Shown: positions 16,785 to 26,131, counted from the stretch's first letter. The stretch: 64,000 bases of DNA from an uncultured Bacilli bacterium (GCA_934098505.1 CAKOOR010000001.1:62001-126000), one strand, 5' to 3'. A program made the numbers and translations. Notes: a model not told the origin generated them from the letters alone.

Positions 16785-19325
16785 ATGTTAGAAACAAAAT
16801 ATGACCATTTAAGGGTTGAAGATGAAAAGTATGATAATTGGGTAGATAAAGGTTATTTTAAGAGTGGTAATACAGATAAGTTACCTTATTGTATCGTAAT
16901 TCCTCCTCCTAATGTAACAGGTAAATTACATATTGGTCATGCTTATGATACAGCTATACAAGATGTAATTATTAGATATAAAAGATTACAAGGCTATGAT
17001 GCCCTATGGTTACCGGGAATGGATCATGCTGCCATTGCTACCGAGGCTAAAGTTGTTAAAAGATTAAAAGAACAAGGTTTAGATAAAAGAAGTATAGGTC
17101 GCGATAAGTTCTTAGAGGCTTGTTGGGATTGGACACATGAATTTGGTGGTAACATTAGAAGTCAGTGGGCTAAACTAGGTTTATCTGTTGATTATAGTAA
17201 AGAAAGATTTACTTTAGATGAAGGCTTAAATAAAGCCGTTATTAAGACTTTTGTGGATTACTATAAAAAGGGTTTAATTTATCGAGGAGAGAGAATTATT
17301 AACTGGGATCCAGTGGCCATGACAGCTTTATCAAGTGAGGAAGTTATTTATAAAGAAGATAAGGGGGCTTTCTATCACTTAAAATATTATGTTGAAGGGG
17401 AAGATAGATACTTAGAAGTAGCAACGACTCGTCCTGAAACTTTATTTGGTGATACCGCTGTGGCTGTTAATCCTAGTGATGAAAGATATCAAGACTTAAA
17501 GGGAAAAAATGTTATTGTTCCTGTCGTTAATCGCGTTGTACCTGTAGTATTTGATAATCATGCTGATCCTGAGTTTGGAACCGGTGTGGTTAAGATAACT
17601 CCAGCCCATGATCCTAACGACTATGAAGTTGGCTTAAGACATGACTTACCAAGAATTATTTGTATGAATAAAGATGCTACTATGAATGCCGTTTGTGGTA
17701 AATATCAAGGTTTATCAAGAGAAGAATGCCGTGAGAAGTTAGTTAACGACTTAAAAGAAGCCGGACTACTTATTAGTGTTGAAGAAATTGTTCATAATGT
17801 CGGTCATTCCGAAAGAACTGAAGCGGTAGTTGAGCCTTATCTTTCAAAACAATGGTTTGTTAAAATGCGTCCTTTAGCTGATCAAGTTTTAGAAAACCAA
17901 AAAAATTCCGAAACTAAAGTTAACTTTATTCCTCCTCGTTTTGAGAAAATTATGAATCATTGGATGGAAATTACGTATGACTGGTGTATTTCTCGTCAAT
18001 TATGGTGGGGACACAGAATTCCGGCTTGGTATCGTGGCGAAGAAGTTTATGTTGGTGAGATACCACCCGAGGGTGAAGGTTGGGTTCAAGATGAAGATGT
18101 CTTAGATACTTGGTTTTCATCAGCCTTATGGCCTTTCTCAACTTTAGGCTATCCTGACCAAACTGAAGATTTAATAAGATATTTTCCAACAGATTGTCTA
18201 GTTACTGGGTATGATATTATTCCTTTCTGGGTTAATAGAATGACTTTTCAATCTCTAGAACTTAATGGCGTTCGTCCTTTTAAAGATGTTATTATTCACG
18301 GTCTTGTAAGAGATAAAGAGGGCCGCAAGATGAGTAAGTCTTTAGGAAATGGTATTGATCCAATGGATATGATAAAAGTATATGGAGCCGATAGTTTAAG
18401 ATATTATTTAGTAACTGACTGTGCCTTTGGAACTGATTTACGCTTTGATGAAGAAAAATTAAAAGCAACTTGGAATTTTATTAATAAGATGTGGAATGCT
18501 TCGCGTTTTGTTTTAATGAATATTAGCGATTTAAAAGCCCTAGATTTTAGTAATCTAAAAAAAGAAGATAAATGGATCTTAACGAAGTTTGAGGCTGTTG
18601 TTGATAGTACGATTAAACATATGGATAAATATGAGTTTAACTTAGTAGGTAGTGAAATTTATAATTTCATTTGGGATGATTTCTGCTCTAACTATATAGA
18701 AATGGCTAAATTTAGTAATAGCGATATAACAACTAAGAGTGTTTTATATAAAGTTTTAGAAGGAATAATTAAGATTATGCATCCATTTATGCCTTTTGTA
18801 ACTGAAGAAATTTATCAAAATTTACCATTTAAAGATAGTAATTCTATTATGATTTCAAGTTATCCTAAGTATGAAAAAGAATATATTTTTACCGAAGATA
18901 CTAAAGAAGTAGATAAAATACTAGAATTTATTACTTTATTTAGAAATAAAAAGTTAGAAAATAATATTGGTAAAGATTTTGAAGTGGAAACTGCTTATTT
19001 AGATGATTTAGCTGTTAAAATGTTAAAATTAGATGATAAGATAGTTACCGAAAGTAAGAAAAATACGAAGATTTTAGTAAGTATTAATGATATTACTGCT
19101 TATATTTGTTATGATAATAATATAGATAAAGAAGAAGTATTAAAAGAACTTACAAAGAAAAAAGAAACTTTAGAGGCAAGTATTAAGAGAAGAAATAATC
19201 TTTTAAGTAATGAAAACTATGTTAAGAAGGCTCCTGGTAATATAGTAGAAAAAGAAAGACTTGATTTACAAAAAGAAACAGATATGTTAAATAATGTTTT
19301 AAAAGAAATAGAAAGTTTAGGTTAG
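16785..19325 (+). CDS. valS: valyl-tRNA synthetase
   Basis: 846 residues. It charges tRNA-Val with valine. The class I signature HIGH appears in GKLHIGHAYD (about residues 45-54), the editing domain includes TTRPETLFGDTAVAVNP, and KMSKSLGN lies near residue 517. The CISRQLWWGHRIPAWY block is typical of ValRS. The C-terminal coiled coil (about 780-846) that contacts the tRNA is present, so the protein is full length though slightly short of the 880-residue norm. It is regulated by the T-box directly upstream. Confidence 0.97.
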   Translation: MLETKYDHLRVEDEKYDNWVDKGYFKSGNTDKLPYCIVIPPPNVTGKLHIGHAYDTAIQDVIIRYKRLQGYDALWLPGMDHAAIATEAKVVKRLKEQGLDKRSIGRDKFLEACWDWTHEFGGNIRSQWAKLGLSVDYSKERFTLDEGLNKAVIKTFVDYYKKGLIYRGERIINWDPVAMTALSSEEVIYKEDKGAFYHLKYYVEGEDRYLEVATTRPETLFGDTAVAVNPSDERYQDLKGKNVIVPVVNRVVPVVFDNHADPEFGTGVVKITPAHDPNDYEVGLRHDLPRIICMNKDATMNAVCGKYQGLSREECREKLVNDLKEAGLLISVEEIVHNVGHSERTEAVVEPYLSKQWFVKMRPLADQVLENQKNSETKVNFIPPRFEKIMNHWMEITYDWCISRQLWWGHRIPAWYRGEEVYVGEIPPEGEGWVQDEDVLDTWFSSALWPFSTLGYPDQTEDLIRYFPTDCLVTGYDIIPFWVNRMTFQSLELNGVRPFKDVIIHGLVRDKEGRKMSKSLGNGIDPMDMIKVYGADSLRYYLVTDCAFGTDLRFDEEKLKATWNFINKMWNASRFVLMNISDLKALDFSNLKKEDKWILTKFEAVVDSTIKHMDKYEFNLVGSEIYNFIWDDFCSNYIEMAKFSNSDITTKSVLYKVLEGIIKIMHPFMPFVTEEIYQNLPFKDSNSIMISSYPKYEKEYIFTEDTKEVDKILEFITLFRNKKLENNIGKDFEVETAYLDDLAVKMLKLDDKIVTESKKNTKILVSINDITAYICYDNNIDKEEVLKELTKKKETLEASIKRRNNLLSNENYVKKAPGNIVEKERLDLQKETDMLNNVLKEIESLG

Positions 19326-19347
19326 TTTTAGGCTAGAATTAAGGGCT

Positions 19348-19439
19348 ACCACAAAATATCTAAATAAAATACCACAAATTATCTAAACAAAATACCACAA
19401 AAAGTCTAAACGAAATGCCACAAATTATCTAAATGAATC
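19348..19439. repeat. four tandem 23-bp repeats
   Basis: Units of 23 bp start at 19348, 19371, 19394 and 19417. All share a CCACAAA start and a TCTAAA core. The same 23-bp period and CCACAAATT start recur at 40099-40145. The array lies between valS and proS and has no coding potential. Confidence 0.75.
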
Positions 19440-19577
19440 GGAAATGATAGGGAATTTAGAATTGGCAAAGCTATTAAATATAAGAAATTAAATATGTTTT
19501 TGATACAAATAAAAGATTAAATATAGTATGGTTGTTATAGATATGCTATACTAAAAAATAAAGAAAAGAGGAATATT

Positions 19578-20993
19578 ATGGCAAATATTGTAAGAGATAT
19601 AACAGATAGAGAAGTCGATTTTGCCCAGTGGTATACTGATGTATGTAAAAAGGCTGATTTAGTTGATTATTCAAAGAATAAGGGGAGTATGATTATTAGA
19701 CCTTATGGCTATGCTATTTGGGAAAATATGGTTAGTGTTTTAGATAAGGAATTTAAAAGACTTGGACATCAAAATGTCCAGATGCCTATGCTTATCCCTG
19801 AAAGTTTACTTAATATTGAAAAAGAGCATGTTGAAGGTTTTGCTCCCGAAGTTGCTTGGGTAACTTATGGTGGCGAGAATAAGTTAGAAGAAAGAATGTG
19901 TATTCGTCCAACTAGTGAAACTTTATTCTGTGATCATTTTAAAAAGATTGTTAATTCTTATCGTGATTTACCTATTCTTTATAATCAGTGGTGTACAATT
20001 GTAAGATGGGAAAAGACAACTAGACCTTTCTTACGCAGTAGAGAAATATTGTGGCAAGAAGGACATACTTTGCATAGAACGGCCGAAGAAGCTAAAAATG
20101 AAACTTTGCAAATGCTAAAGGTTTATGAAGATTTCCAAAGATATTATTTAGCCTTGCCAGTTATTGTTGGTAAGAAAACCGAAAAAGAAAAATTTGCGGG
20201 GGCGGAAGATACTTATACAATCGAGGCCATGATGTGGGATGGTGTTGCTTTACAAAATGGAACTAGTCACTACTTTGGTCAACACTTTGCTAAGGCTTTT
20301 GATATTAAATTCTTAGATAAAGATAATACTTTAAAAACTCCTTATCAAACTTCATGGGGGGTAACAACCAGAATGATTGGTGGTTTAATTATGACGCATA
20401 GTGATAATAACGGTTTAGTACTACCACCTAGAATTGCCCCAACGAAAGTAATAATTATTCCTATTGGCGATGTTTCTTCTAAATTAAAAGAAATTACTCA
20501 AGGCTTAGAAAATGTGGGAATCACTTACAAAGTTGATAACAGTGATAAAACCCCCGGATTTAAATTTGCTGAAGCTGAGGTTAAAGGTTATCCAATTCGT
20601 TTAGAATTAGGTAAAAGAGATCTAGATAATGGTTTTACTACTATTGTTAGAAGAGATACTTTAGAAAAAATTAAGGTTGATGACTTAGAAGGAATAGTGG
20701 GTATTATTAAAGATACGATGGATATCATGCAAAAAGAAATGTATGAAAGAGCCTTAAAACGTCGTGATAGTATGATGTATGAAGCTAGTACTTATGATGA
20801 ATTTAAAGATATTGCTCAAAATAAAAATGGCTTTATCAAAATTACTTGGTGTGGTAATATGGACTGCGAAGAGAAAATTAAGGCTGATACCGGGTTAAAA
20901 TCAAGATGCATTATTGGCAATAATGAAACTAGTGTATGTCCCGTTTGTGGTAAAAAATCTAAATATGATATTTATTTTGCTAAACAATATTAA
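19578..20993 (+). CDS. proS: prolyl-tRNA synthetase (class II, short ProS3-like type)
   Basis: 471 residues. It charges tRNA-Pro. Class II motifs are visible: the CIRPTSETLFCDHF block, motif 2 region WCTIVRWEKTTRPFLRSREILWQEGHT, and the motif 3 region with GLVLPPRIAP. It lacks the inserted editing domain of the long bacterial ProS and ends in a zinc-like domain (CGNMDCEEKI, CPVCGKK). That is the short archaeal/eukaryote-like type common in Mollicutes and some Bacillota. AAGAGGAAT precedes ATG 19578. A bidirectional terminator follows. Confidence 0.96.
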   Translation: MANIVRDITDREVDFAQWYTDVCKKADLVDYSKNKGSMIIRPYGYAIWENMVSVLDKEFKRLGHQNVQMPMLIPESLLNIEKEHVEGFAPEVAWVTYGGENKLEERMCIRPTSETLFCDHFKKIVNSYRDLPILYNQWCTIVRWEKTTRPFLRSREILWQEGHTLHRTAEEAKNETLQMLKVYEDFQRYYLALPVIVGKKTEKEKFAGAEDTYTIEAMMWDGVALQNGTSHYFGQHFAKAFDIKFLDKDNTLKTPYQTSWGVTTRMIGGLIMTHSDNNGLVLPPRIAPTKVIIIPIGDVSSKLKEITQGLENVGITYKVDNSDKTPGFKFAEAEVKGYPIRLELGKRDLDNGFTTIVRRDTLEKIKVDDLEGIVGIIKDTMDIMQKEMYERALKRRDSMMYEASTYDEFKDIAQNKNGFIKITWCGNMDCEEKIKADTGLKSRCIIGNNETSVCPVCGKKSKYDIYFAKQY

Positions 20994-20994
20994 T

Positions 20995-21026
20995 AAAAAA
21001 CGTTTCTTAGAATAGAAGCGTTTTTT
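20995..21026. terminator. bidirectional intrinsic terminator
   Basis: AAAAAACG and TTCT pair with AGAA and CGTTTTTT between proS and the convergent gene. Confidence 0.75.
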
Positions 21027-21512
21027 CTAACTTTTAAATTTACCGTTACTAATAATTTTATTATTTAAAATTTTATAAAGTATTGTTTTCATTAAATAAT
21101 AATCATTTAAGGTATAGGAATTATAATCGGTTAATTTAGCTTGATAAGATGAATAAATATGTACTTTATTACGAAGGGTTTTTAAATTATAAAGAAGTTT
21201 AATATCTTTAGAAGTTAATTTAAGAATATTTTGTTTAAGAATATTTTTTAATAAAAAGTTAAAAGATACGGGGTGCTTGAGATTATAAAGAGGATTTAAT
21301 AAGGTGTAAAATAAAGCTTCAATAATAGATATAGAATTGATAATATAATCTTTAATAAGAAGTTTAGTGATAACCGTAGTATGATGCTCAAATAAAATTT
21401 TATTACTTAAGTATTCGACGTACTGATAAGTATAAGCAATGTTGCTAATTAGTGGATAATTATTTTTAATTTTAAAGTTGTTGCGAATAATATCAATGTT
21501 GGTAAGTTGCAT
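21027..21512 (-). CDS. hypothetical helical protein with HEPN-like LRNKVH motif
   Basis: 161 residues, almost wholly helical and rich in Leu, Ile, Asn and Tyr. Near residue 120 it has LKTLRNKVHIYSS, resembling the LRNxxxH helix of HEPN-type and related cohort proteins. The rest of the HEPN fold cannot be confirmed by eye. It has no signal peptide. The gene stands alone on the minus strand between proS and rplS. The family is not otherwise recognised. Confidence 0.5.
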   Translation of the reverse strand: MQLTNIDIIRNNFKIKNNYPLISNIAYTYQYVEYLSNKILFEHHTTVITKLLIKDYIINSISIIEALFYTLLNPLYNLKHPVSFNFLLKNILKQNILKLTSKDIKLLYNLKTLRNKVHIYSSYQAKLTDYNSYTLNDYYLMKTILYKILNNKIISNGKFKS

Positions 21513-21592
21513 AGAAGTCCTTTCATAAGTGATATTATAATATAATTTTAGAAAAAGAGAAGAAAAAGTTAGTGAGCTTAAAGAAAAAAAGA

Positions 21593-21622
21593 TTGACTAG
21601 TATTCTTTAAATATGGTAAGAT
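21593..21622 (+). promoter_or_regulatory. rplS promoter
   Basis: TTGACT at 21593-21598 and TAAGAT at 21617-21622 with an 18-bp spacer, about 90 bp ahead of rplS. Confidence 0.65.
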
Positions 21623-21627
21623 ATTCT

Positions 21628-21713
21628 TGCTTCAGAGGAAACTCTGTAGAAAATCCGCTTATTTAAGATAAATAATGATTTTAAGTGATATTATATAGAA
21701 AGGAATTAGACTG
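21628..21713 (+). ncRNA. rplS leader, possible L19 leader element
   Basis: About 85 nt of leader contains a compact CAGAGGAAACTCTG hairpin followed by an AATCCGCTTATTTAAGATAAATAATGATT segment able to pair. L19 leaders regulate rplS in Bacillota. Position supports this; the structure was judged by eye. Confidence 0.45.
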
Positions 21714-22055
21714 ATGACAAATTTAGTTGACAAAATTAATGCTAAACATGTAAGAAAAGATATTCCTGAATTTCGTGTTGGTGATACAGTAAGAGTAAAC
21801 GTATGGGTTATCGAAGGTAACAAAAGACGTATCCAATCATTTGAAGGTTTAGTTACTGATATTAATGGTGGTTCTGTATCTAAAAGATTTTCTGTAAGAA
21901 AGAAAAGTTATGGTATTGGCGTAACTCGTATTTTCCCAGTAAATGCTCCAACTATTGATTCAATCGAAGTTATTAAAAAAGGCTACGTAAGACGTGCTAA
22001 ATTAGGCTTCTTAAAGGGATTAAGAAAAGATTACAAAGTAAAAGAAAGAAATTAA
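21714..22055 (+). CDS. rplS: 50S ribosomal protein L19
   Basis: 113 residues, the normal length. L19 sits at the 30S-50S interface. Family blocks visible are RKDIPEFRVGDTVRVNVWV, RIQSFEGLV and GIGVTRIFPVNAPTIDSIEV, ending in RRAKLGFLKGLRKDYKVKER. AAAGGAATT precedes the ATG. It is transcribed alone from its own promoter and ends in an intrinsic terminator four bases past the stop. Confidence 0.97.
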   Translation: MTNLVDKINAKHVRKDIPEFRVGDTVRVNVWVIEGNKRRIQSFEGLVTDINGGSVSKRFSVRKKSYGIGVTRIFPVNAPTIDSIEVIKKGYVRRAKLGFLKGLRKDYKVKERN

Positions 22056-22059
22056 TGTT

Positions 22060-22085
22060 AAAAGCACTAGAAATGGTGCTTTTTT
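22060..22085 (+). terminator. intrinsic terminator of rplS
   Basis: AAAAGCAC pairs with GTGCTTTT, followed by T residues. Confidence 0.8.
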
Positions 22086-22138
22086 CTTTACTCTTTAGGC
22101 TTTTAGACATACAATAAAGCTAGGGAGTTAAAAAAGAA

Positions 22139-22645
22139 ATGAAAGCAAAAACAACAATTAGTGAAATTACCAGAAGTTATCGATTAGAAGGGTTATTAGT
22201 TATAATAGATCCGGAAATTTCTATAGAAAAAGAAGTTAAAGAAGAAAGAAAAAGAATATATTTAGAATATAAAAGAGATATAGATGAATTATTTAGTGAA
22301 GATATTAATTTAGATAGAAGTATCAAAAAGTTAGAAAAGAAAATGTTTTACTTAGAAAAGTTTAGAGAATCTTTAAAAAGTGAGATAATAGTTAAGAAAA
22401 CTCTTAAAAATGAATTGGTAAAAACTCAAGCTAAAGAGGCTAAAAAGATAATATTAGAACTAGATAAAGAAATATTTATTTTAAATATAAATTGTGATTT
22501 ATATAATGAGGCTATTAGGTTTAAAAGAAAGACGATTGATGCTTATAAAGAAAAGAAAACTCATACTCATCAAAGTATAAAAAGAATGCGTACCAAAGAA
22601 AGACATTGGATGGAAAATATGACTTTTATGGAATTTGATGAATAA
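22139..22645 (+). CDS. coiled-coil hypothetical protein
   Basis: 168 residues, very rich in Lys, Glu, Ile and Leu, predicted as a long charged helix from about residue 30 to 150, with a His-containing basic end (KKTHTHQSIKRMRTKERHW). No membrane segment or catalytic motif. The start ATG 22139 has only a weak site upstream. It lies between rplS and the ADP-ribosyltransferase gene with no clear link to either. The family is not recognised. Confidence 0.5.
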   Translation: MKAKTTISEITRSYRLEGLLVIIDPEISIEKEVKEERKRIYLEYKRDIDELFSEDINLDRSIKKLEKKMFYLEKFRESLKSEIIVKKTLKNELVKTQAKEAKKIILELDKEIFILNINCDLYNEAIRFKRKTIDAYKEKKTHTHQSIKRMRTKERHWMENMTFMEFDE

Positions 22646-22867
22646 AAAGAAAAGTTTTATGGTTAAAGGAAAATGATCATAAAATTTTTTTTAGTATAAT
22701 AACTATTTTCTTAAAGTAGTATTATTAAAATAAATAAAGTTGGTAATTAAAAAAATAGATAGCCTTTGTAGGTGGCTAGTTTAAATAAATACATACTTAA
22801 ACTTTGGAAAATTAGTTATTGCTTTTCATCTTTATTTTTTATATTCTAATAATAGAGGTGTTAATGT

Positions 22868-24541
22868 ATGAATGATAATATGAATAGTATAGCATTAAAT
22901 AACATAGTATCAAGTTATGGTTGGCAAGCTAATAATATAGTTATTATTGATAATAAATTGAAAATTTCACTTAAAAATGAATATGGTAATTTAAAAACAA
23001 AGGAATATCTTATGAGTTCGGAAGAAGTTAAAAAGTTTGTAAGCTTTTTAGCAGAACTTGATAACTGTTTATCAGATTCAAATAATCATTTAACAATTTA
23101 TTTTGATTATAGTTGTCCTTATGCTATGAAAATTATAAATAATGGGGAGGATATAACATATAAGTTATATGGATATAGTAGCGAGGCTATTGCAAGAAAA
23201 AAAGCAGAGCTTAAAGATGCTGTTAATCAATTAGAAAATAAATATTCTAAAACTATTAGAGAAATTTTTTATAATGAGCAAAAACAATCAGACGAGAAAG
23301 ATTCGTATAATTTATTTGGCTTTAATCATGGTTATGAGACTGTTTATGTTGGCTCTTTGGATGATTGTATTAAAGGGGCTTTAGAATATGGAATTGATTC
23401 TTCAACTGTTTTGGCTTTAAAAAAGTTTTACGATGATTTATTAATGGGTGTTTTTCAATATAAAGAAAGATTTTATACAATTGGAAATCAATTTTATGAT
23501 AAGCAGCAGTGCAAACAAATGGATATTCTAAAAAAGATAGTAGAAGTTGGCACTGATTTATTAGAAAAATATAAGAGTATGGTTGGAAGCAATCATCTTA
23601 GTTTAGAAGAGGCTAAAAGGATTAGAAGTGAGTTAATTGCAAATATAAATTATAAAGAAATTATGAATTCTGATTATCAAAATTTTTTGGACTTTAATTA
23701 TAACAGTCCGTATTACGAGGAAAGAAACGAAAGCACTGTTTTTGAAGATTTGATTTCTCAGCAAGAAAAAAAATTGACAATTGAAGAAAAAGATGCATTG
23801 ATACTATATAAAGCATGTTATTATAAAGAAATTAATGAAATTATTAGATATTTACGAAGTAAAAATTTAGATGGTGTAAGTGTGATTTCTAAAGATGATG
23901 CTTTATACCTTAAAAGGATAATAGATAGTGGCTATCAAAGGTATTTAAATGGTGTAGAAACTGATAAAAAGGATTTAGGAGATGGAGAAGTTTATAATTA
24001 TAAATTTAGGTTGTATCAGCCTCGAGCTCTTAGTGATTTTTTTGGAAAATATCCTAATTATACATTTCCTGATGAAACAACTTATAAAAAAGTTATTTAT
24101 AATACCATTATTCAAGTAGCATCTGCTTTAAAAAAATGCCAATTGTCTGATGATATAGTAGTTTATCGTGGCGTTGCTAATAGAAATAGTGTATTAGTTT
24201 TAGATAAGGGTTTTATATCTACATCTTTATCATTTAATACAGCAAGAGAATTTAGTACTATGAATGATAGGGGGTATAATGATACTAAGCAATCAAGAGT
24301 TTATAAAATAATTATTCCTAAGGGTTCAAGTGTAATATGCTACAATGATAACTTGTTTAAAAAAGATGGCAGCAAGGGCTTTAATGAACCACAGCAAGAA
24401 ATACTTTTTGATATTAATAATTTTGATTTAATATTTTTAGATAGTACTTATATGGGAAATGAAGCCTATTTTGATATTTATCAGTTAAAACCCAAAGCCT
24501 TAAAACAAGTGCATGATGAAAATTATGGTAAGAGTCGTTAA
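22868..24541 (+). CDS. ADP-ribosyltransferase exoenzyme-domain protein
   Basis: 557 residues. The C-terminal 190 or so form an R-S-E type ADP-ribosyltransferase: Arg in VVYRGV (about 437), the FISTSLS serine block (about 456), and PQQEILF carrying a QxE pair (about 529). These match the VIP2/C3-like superfamily, which moves ADP-ribose from NAD to a protein; a QxE pair is seen in enzymes that modify Asn. The N-terminal 320 residues are helical and unrecognised, and may be a delivery or targeting part. There is no signal peptide. No immunity gene is evident nearby. Confidence 0.75.
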   Translation: MNDNMNSIALNNIVSSYGWQANNIVIIDNKLKISLKNEYGNLKTKEYLMSSEEVKKFVSFLAELDNCLSDSNNHLTIYFDYSCPYAMKIINNGEDITYKLYGYSSEAIARKKAELKDAVNQLENKYSKTIREIFYNEQKQSDEKDSYNLFGFNHGYETVYVGSLDDCIKGALEYGIDSSTVLALKKFYDDLLMGVFQYKERFYTIGNQFYDKQQCKQMDILKKIVEVGTDLLEKYKSMVGSNHLSLEEAKRIRSELIANINYKEIMNSDYQNFLDFNYNSPYYEERNESTVFEDLISQQEKKLTIEEKDALILYKACYYKEINEIIRYLRSKNLDGVSVISKDDALYLKRIIDSGYQRYLNGVETDKKDLGDGEVYNYKFRLYQPRALSDFFGKYPNYTFPDETTYKKVIYNTIIQVASALKKCQLSDDIVVYRGVANRNSVLVLDKGFISTSLSFNTAREFSTMNDRGYNDTKQSRVYKIIIPKGSSVICYNDNLFKKDGSKGFNEPQQEILFDINNFDLIFLDSTYMGNEAYFDIYQLKPKALKQVHDENYGKSR

Positions 24542-24600
24542 AAAAAGAGACTTAATAATTAAAATAAAGCAAAATATCTGGTAAGATAAGCATATTTTAC

Positions 24601-24628
24601 TTGCATTCGTAATAAAATGTGTTATAAT
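24601..24628 (+). promoter_or_regulatory. promoter of the infC-rpmI-rplT operon
   Basis: TTGCAT at 24601-24606 and TATAAT at 24623-24628 with a 16-bp spacer. Confidence 0.7.
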
Positions 24629-24639
24629 CTTAAGTGTTA

Positions 24640-24765
24640 TTAAAAAGGAAAGCAATTTGTATCCACAAATTCACCTGACTTTAAATTAGTAAAGTGGGTT
24701 CAATGCCAAGAAAGAAAAACTTTTAGGTAAGAGGTGGATACTAGGTATCTGCCTTTTTAAATATA
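24640..24765 (+). ncRNA. L20-type leader of the infC operon
   Basis: The leader has an ATTTGTATCCACAAAT hairpin, a CACCTGACTTT...AAAGTGGG pairing, a TGCCAAGAAAG segment and a late GGTGGATACTAGGTATCTGCC hairpin followed by T, an attenuator-like end. In Bacillota the infC-rpmI-rplT leader is bound by L20, which causes early termination. Identity is inferred from position and layout. Confidence 0.6.
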
Positions 24766-24787
24766 ATAATAGTGGAGGTGTGTTTAT

Positions 24788-25318
24788 ATAGCAAAAGATA
24801 AGAATGAAATGCCTATTAATGATAAAATTAGGGTTTCGGAAATGATGGTTATTGGTCCAAATGGAGAGCAAATGGGAGTTAAAAAACGTAGTGATGCCCT
24901 AACCTTAGCATCGTATGCCGGATTAGATTTGGTTTTATTAAATGCCAATGGTAATCCTGCTGTTGCAAAAATTATGGACTACAACAAGTATCGTTATGAA
25001 AAACAAAAGAAGTTAAAAGAACAACAAAAAAGACAAAGAGAAAATAATAAAGAGCTAAAGGAGTATCAATTATCAGTAACTATTGATATTGGGGACTTTA
25101 ATACTCGTAAGAAAAATGCTTATGATTATCTAGTTAAAGGTCATAAAATTAAGGCGTCAATTAGATTTAAAGGACGTCAAATGGCTCATACCGAGTTAGG
25201 AGCCGAGGTACTTGAAAGATTCGCAAAAGAACTGGAAGAAGTAGCCGTTATCGAAGAAAAGCCAAAATTAGAAGGCAGAAACATGTTTATGCTATTGGCA
25301 CCAAAAGTAAATAAGTAG
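24788..25318 (+). CDS. infC: translation initiation factor IF-3, with a non-standard AUA start
   Basis: IF-3 keeps the 30S subunit free and proofreads the start codon. The family blocks are NDKIRVSEMMVIGPNGEQMGV, RKKNAYDYLVKGHKIKASIRFKGRQMAH and RNMFMLLAPK. GGAGG at 24774-24778 lies nine bases before an in-frame ATA at 24788, while the first ATG (24809) is seven codons inside and has no site. IF-3 genes often begin with AUU, AUC or AUA, allowing autoregulation because IF-3 rejects such codons. The predicted product is 176 residues, normal for the family. Confidence 0.93.
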   Translation: MAKDKNEMPINDKIRVSEMMVIGPNGEQMGVKKRSDALTLASYAGLDLVLLNANGNPAVAKIMDYNKYRYEKQKKLKEQQKRQRENNKELKEYQLSVTIDIGDFNTRKKNAYDYLVKGHKIKASIRFKGRQMAHTELGAEVLERFAKELEEVAVIEEKPKLEGRNMFMLLAPKVNK

Positions 25319-25338
25319 TAAGGGAAGGAAATGTTATT

Positions 25339-25533
25339 ATGGCAAAATGCAAACAAAAAACTCATAAAGCAAGTAGCAAAGTTTTAAATGCTAAGAAAAA
25401 TGGTACAGTTACATATAAAAAGAGTAATGGTAACCATAAAACAGCAAAAGATTCAAGTAAGGCTGTTAGACAAAGAAGAAACAAGGGAGTATTAAATGAT
25501 ACTTTCGCTAAGAAATTAATGGATAGAATCTAG
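25339..25533 (+). CDS. rpmI: 50S ribosomal protein L35
   Basis: 64 residues, normal length, very basic, with the family pattern KQKTHKASSK at the N-terminus and RQRRNKGVL near the end. It is the middle gene of the conserved infC-rpmI-rplT operon, 20 bases after infC and 16 before rplT. AAGGAAATG lies upstream of the start. It is probably regulated with the operon by L20. Confidence 0.95.
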   Translation: MAKCKQKTHKASSKVLNAKKNGTVTYKKSNGNHKTAKDSSKAVRQRRNKGVLNDTFAKKLMDRI

Positions 25534-25549
25534 TAAGGTGGTGTAGAAG

Positions 25550-26098
25550 ATGACAAGAGTTAAAGGTGGAAGTGTTTCCAAAACAAGAAGAAGAAAAGTA
25601 TTAAAAGAAGCGAAGGGTTACTTTGGTTCTAAGCACAGATTATATAAAACTGCTCAAGAACAAGTATTCCACAGTGGTAATTATGCTTTCCGTGATAGAA
25701 AACAAAATAAGAGAAACTTTAGAAAATTATGGATTACAAGAATTAATGCAGCTTGCCGTATGAATGATATTTCATATTCAAAATTCATTAGTGGTCTTGC
25801 TAAGGCAAATATCGAAGTAAACCGTAAAATGCTTGCTGAACTTGCTATTAGTGATGAGGCTGCATTTACTAATTTAGTAAATATTGCTAAAGAAGCACTA
25901 GCAGGTAAAGAATATAAACCAGCTGCTGTTAAAGCAGAAAAAAAAGTAGAAGTTAAAGAAGAGGCTCCTAAAAAGGCTACTGCTAAAAAGACAACTACTA
26001 AAAAAGCTGAAGCTAAAGAAGTAGAAGAAAAAACAACTAAAAAGACTACAGCTAAGAAAACTACTACTGCAAAAAAAACTACTAAGAAAGAAGCTTAA
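25550..26098 (+). CDS. rplT: 50S ribosomal protein L20 with long Lys/Ala/Thr tail
   Basis: The first 118 or so residues are ordinary L20 (RVKGGSVSKTRRRKVLKEAKGYFGSKHRLYKTA, then WITRINAACRMNDISYSKFI and NRKMLAELAI). L20 is an early 23S-assembly protein and operon regulator. The protein is 182 residues because of an extra tail of about 60 residues built from Lys, Thr, Ala and Glu (KKTTTKK-like units). Such histone-H1-like tails are not usual on L20. The tail codons use the same AT-rich style as the core. A terminator follows. Confidence 0.95.
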   Translation: MTRVKGGSVSKTRRRKVLKEAKGYFGSKHRLYKTAQEQVFHSGNYAFRDRKQNKRNFRKLWITRINAACRMNDISYSKFISGLAKANIEVNRKMLAELAISDEAAFTNLVNIAKEALAGKEYKPAAVKAEKKVEVKEEAPKKATAKKTTTKKAEAKEVEEKTTKKTTAKKTTTAKKTTKKEA

Positions 26099-26102
26099 TT
26101 TT

Positions 26103-26131
26103 AAAAAGTATCATTTATTGGTACTTTTTTA
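26103..26131 (+). terminator. intrinsic terminator of the infC operon
   Basis: AAAAAGTA pairs with TACTTTTT. Confidence 0.75.

Noticed and set aside
19348..19439. CRISPR array
   Set aside because: Repeats are contiguous 23-bp units without spacers and there are no cas genes.
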